Below are positions 15,045 through 16,982 of a DNA stretch of 16,982 bases, one piece after another. A program made the position numbers and the translations under genes. Source of the stretch: Thalassospiraceae bacterium (lineage in GTDB: Bacteria > Pseudomonadota > Alphaproteobacteria > Rhodospirillales > Magnetovibrionaceae). Below the pieces are notes generated by a model that made no database searches, had not been told where the DNA came from, and worked only from the letters and a program-made list of their open reading frames with translations. The DNA lies in NCBI GenBank assembly GCA_030637845.1, contig DAOWFT010000048.1, positions 1-16,982 of the forward strand, read 5' to 3'. How positions within the stretch are numbered: position 1 is the first letter of the stretch; the number at the start of each line of letters is the position of its first letter.

Positions 15045-15117
15045 ACTACTTGTAATAATTATATAATTTGACAATTAACCCCAATGGTTCGCTGGCAGGT
15101 AGACTGCTCACATAGAT

Positions 15118-15145
15118 TTGATTGTTACAATTAAATCAATACAAT
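15118..15145 (+). promoter_or_regulatory. Candidate promoter for the chemoreceptor gene
   Basis: TTGATT (15118-15123) and TACAAT (15140-15145) are 16 bases apart and resemble sigma70 -35 and -10 elements. TACAAT also occurs at 15126-15131 and 15161-15166. No sigma28-type flagellar promoter with correct spacing was found here. Confidence 0.35.
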
Positions 15146-15171
15146 AGACTGATAAATCAGTACAATAGAGT
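15133..15171. repeat. Two 18-bp direct repeats with 21-bp period before the chemoreceptor
   Basis: AAATCAATACAATAGACT (15133-15150) and AAATCAGTACAATAGAGT (15154-15171) match at 16 of 18 positions. Their starts are 21 bases apart, two helical turns, so a regulator bound to both would sit on one face of the DNA. They lie about 97-135 bases before the chemoreceptor ATG and overlap the candidate -10. Confidence 0.6.
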
Positions 15172-15267
15172 AACCATATATGCTCACCAGGTAAAATAAG
15201 GACGTGTCCATACGTAATACAACTTTTAGTTGGCTGGTGGATTATCATCTATTTTTGGAGTAGTAAA

Positions 15268-16982
15268 ATGGGTTTTTTGCAAAATACAAAAATTGGTTCG
15301 CGTATATTAATTGCGTTAATACTGCCTATTGTTGGATTGCTATTCTTTTCCGGCAGTATCGTTCTTGAGCGCAAATCCGTATCTTCGGAAATGGATAGTA
15401 TTCAGGAACTTGCCGAACTGGGGCCGGTTATCAGTGCGGTGGTTCATGAAATGCAAAAAGAACGCGGCACCTCTGCCGTTTACATTGGCTCCAAAGGTAC
15501 CAAGTTCAGCAAAGAACTCCCTCAACAGCGCAAGGATACGGATCTTAAGCGGGTAGACCTTGAAAGCGCACTTGCTCAAATTGACATAGCATCATTTGGC
15601 AGCGCAATGGTTGCCAAGGTTGATGGTGCCAACAAGGCACTTTCGGAGCTCCCCACCGTACGTGATCAGGTGGCATCGCTCTCTTTTAATGTTCCAAAAA
15701 TGGCGGGCTACTACACCCCAACCATCGCCAAATTACTTTCCGTAGTGGAAGAAATGGCGGTCATCAGTACCAATGCCGAAATTACCAACCAGATTACCGC
15801 ATACACCAGCTTCCTCCAGGCAAAAGAGCGCTCAGGAGTTGAACGCGCAATGGGTGGTGCCGGGTTTGGTGCTGGTCAATTCAGTCGCGGACAATACAAC
15901 AACTTTGTCGGCCTGATTGCCAAGCAACAGGATCTGCTAAAAATATTCAATAACTACGCATCACAAGAACAGCGCGACTTTTACAAAAATACGGTAATTG
16001 GTCCCGATGTTGATGAGGTTGCGCGTATGCGGAAAATTGCCATATCCAGCCCCGATACCGGAACCACCGAAGGCATCACCGGGCCATATTGGTTTGGCAC
16101 CATTACTAAAAAAATCGACTTGATGAAAAAAGTTGAAGACAAGATTGCCACTGATCTTATTTCATCGGCTTCTTCAATTGGCGGCAGTGCCGGAAATGCG
16201 TTTATGCTGATGCTCGGAATAACGGTTGTGCTGTTGGTTATAACGGCAATTTTTGTAACCGCTATTATCCGCGGCATCACCGGGCCCATTGGGGCTATGA
16301 CTGAGGCAATGACCGTGCTTGCCGGTGGCAATAAGGAAATTGAAATCGAAGGATCGGACCGTGGTGACGAAATCGGTTCAATGGCAAGCGCCGTTCAGGT
16401 GTTTAAAGACAACATGATAAAAGCCGACGAACTAACCGCCCAACAGGAAAAGGAAAATGCGGCTAAGGAACAGCGTAGCATTGCCATGGATAAAATGGCG
16501 GTTGAATTTGAAGGTTCCGTCACTGAATCACTCAACAAGGTTGCAACAGCATCAAACATGATGCGAAGCACCGCCGATGGAATGTCAACCATCGCCGATA
16601 ATACCTCAACGCAATCAACTGCGGTGGCAGCCGCCGCCGAAGAAGCATCAACCAACGTGCAAACGGTGGCATCGGCTTCGGAAGAGCTTTCCAGTTCTAT
16701 TTCGGAAATTTCCCGTCAGGTATCGCAATCAACTCAGATTGCGTCTGATGCGGTTGATGAAGTTAAGGGTGCCAATGAAAAGGTTCAGGGACTGGCCATT
16801 GCCGCCAATAAAATCGGCGAGGTTGTTGCCCTTATTACCGACATTGCCGACCAAACCAACCTGTTGGCGCTGAACGCCACCATCGAAGCGGCCCGGGCCG
16901 GTGACGCCGGCAAGGGCTTTGCGGTGGTTGCCTCGGAGGTTAAGAACCTTGCCACCCAGACCGCCAAGGCGACGGAAGAAAT
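15268..16982 (+). CDS. NIT-domain methyl-accepting chemotaxis protein (3' end beyond window)
   Basis: An inner-membrane chemoreceptor, with 571 residues visible and cut off by the window edge. TM1 is at about 11-33. A periplasmic NIT domain (about 50-290) contains the family's 'HEMQKERGTSAVYIGSKG' (60-77), a downstream QQRKDTD, and 'FLQAKERSGVERA' (182-194). NIT domains are known or proposed sensors of nitrate and nitrite. In NasR two arginines in equivalent helices contact the anion, and R66 and R187 or R193 are candidates here. TM2 is at about 312-335, followed by a HAMP domain (to about 390) and the cytoplasmic signalling coiled coil, ending at the conserved tip 'DQTNLLALNATIEAARAGDAGKGFAVVASEVKNLA'. 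GGAG at 15257-15260 lies 7 bases before the ATG. Nitrate as ligand is inference. The frame carries no stop to the window end. Confidence 0.95.
   Translation, partial: MGFLQNTKIGSRILIALILPIVGLLFFSGSIVLERKSVSSEMDSIQELAELGPVISAVVHEMQKERGTSAVYIGSKGTKFSKELPQQRKDTDLKRVDLESALAQIDIASFGSAMVAKVDGANKALSELPTVRDQVASLSFNVPKMAGYYTPTIAKLLSVVEEMAVISTNAEITNQITAYTSFLQAKERSGVERAMGGAGFGAGQFSRGQYNNFVGLIAKQQDLLKIFNNYASQEQRDFYKNTVIGPDVDEVARMRKIAISSPDTGTTEGITGPYWFGTITKKIDLMKKVEDKIATDLISSASSIGGSAGNAFMLMLGITVVLLVITAIFVTAIIRGITGPIGAMTEAMTVLAGGNKEIEIEGSDRGDEIGSMASAVQVFKDNMIKADELTAQQEKENAAKEQRSIAMDKMAVEFEGSVTESLNKVATASNMMRSTADGMSTIADNTSTQSTAVAAAAEEASTNVQTVASASEELSSSISEISRQVSQSTQIASDAVDEVKGANEKVQGLAIAANKIGEVVALITDIADQTNLLALNATIEAARAGDAGKGFAVVASEVKNLATQTAKATEE

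Noticed and set aside
15068..15073. Consensus TTGACA as the -35 of the chemoreceptor promoter
   Set aside because: The hexamer is perfect, but no -10-like sequence lies 16-18 bases downstream.
15131..15155. Sigma28-type flagellar promoter before the chemoreceptor
   Set aside because: A TAAA and a CTGATAA are present but about 12 bases apart, shorter than the expected 15, and the GCC of GCCGATAA is missing.
16395..16967. Open frames on both strands inside the chemoreceptor signalling domain
   Set aside because: They are alternative-frame readings of the alanine-rich coiled-coil region of a gene that continues past the window edge.

Overview
The window looks like a chromosomal stretch of an alphaproteobacterium, most likely Rhodospirillales-like. 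This rests on the amidase / penicillin-binding protein 1A / prfB block divergent from rne, an RNase E with an acidic insert in its S1 domain and a C-terminal GWW tail, an EipB (DUF1849) protein, and a NIT-domain chemoreceptor. Placement is from gene content only and the genus is not determined. Base composition is moderate and even. I saw no transposase, phage gene, CRISPR array, tRNA or rRNA.

Layout. (1) 1-1622, plus strand: the tail of a Bcp-type peroxiredoxin, a DUF455 ferritin-like protein and a FliL-like protein away from other flagellar genes. (2) 1631-6740, minus strand: N-acetylmuramoyl-L-alanine amidase, then penicillin-binding protein 1A, then release factor 2. prfB can only be read in full through a +1 programmed frameshift, which is clearly visible. 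(3) 6741-7352: a long leader rich in inverted repeats, between the divergent amidase and rne genes. (4) 7353-9871: RNase E and a strong intrinsic terminator whose stem also holds the stop codon of the convergent aminotransferase gene (9858-11012, minus). (5) 11188-14194, plus strand: an M48 protease with a TPR tail, a DUF3047-like lipoprotein overlapping it by one base, and a DsbA/ScsC-like thiol-disulfide protein. (6) 14201-14998, minus: EipB/DUF1849. (7) 15268 to the edge, plus: a NIT-domain methyl-accepting chemotaxis protein, preceded by two near-identical 18-bp direct repeats spaced 21 bp apart.

How the genes fit together. Much of the window serves the cell envelope: septal and lateral peptidoglycan synthesis and cleavage, periplasmic proteolysis, periplasmic thiol chemistry and envelope integrity. 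RNase E and RF2 serve RNA decay and translation termination. FliL and the chemoreceptor point to a motile cell.

Most of this is conserved core genome, and I do not see an evidently new system. The items most worth a second look are regulatory: the structured rne leader, the phased repeats before the chemoreceptor, the RF2 recoding site, and the shared terminator/stop codon. The poorly characterised DUF455 and DUF3047-like genes also merit attention.
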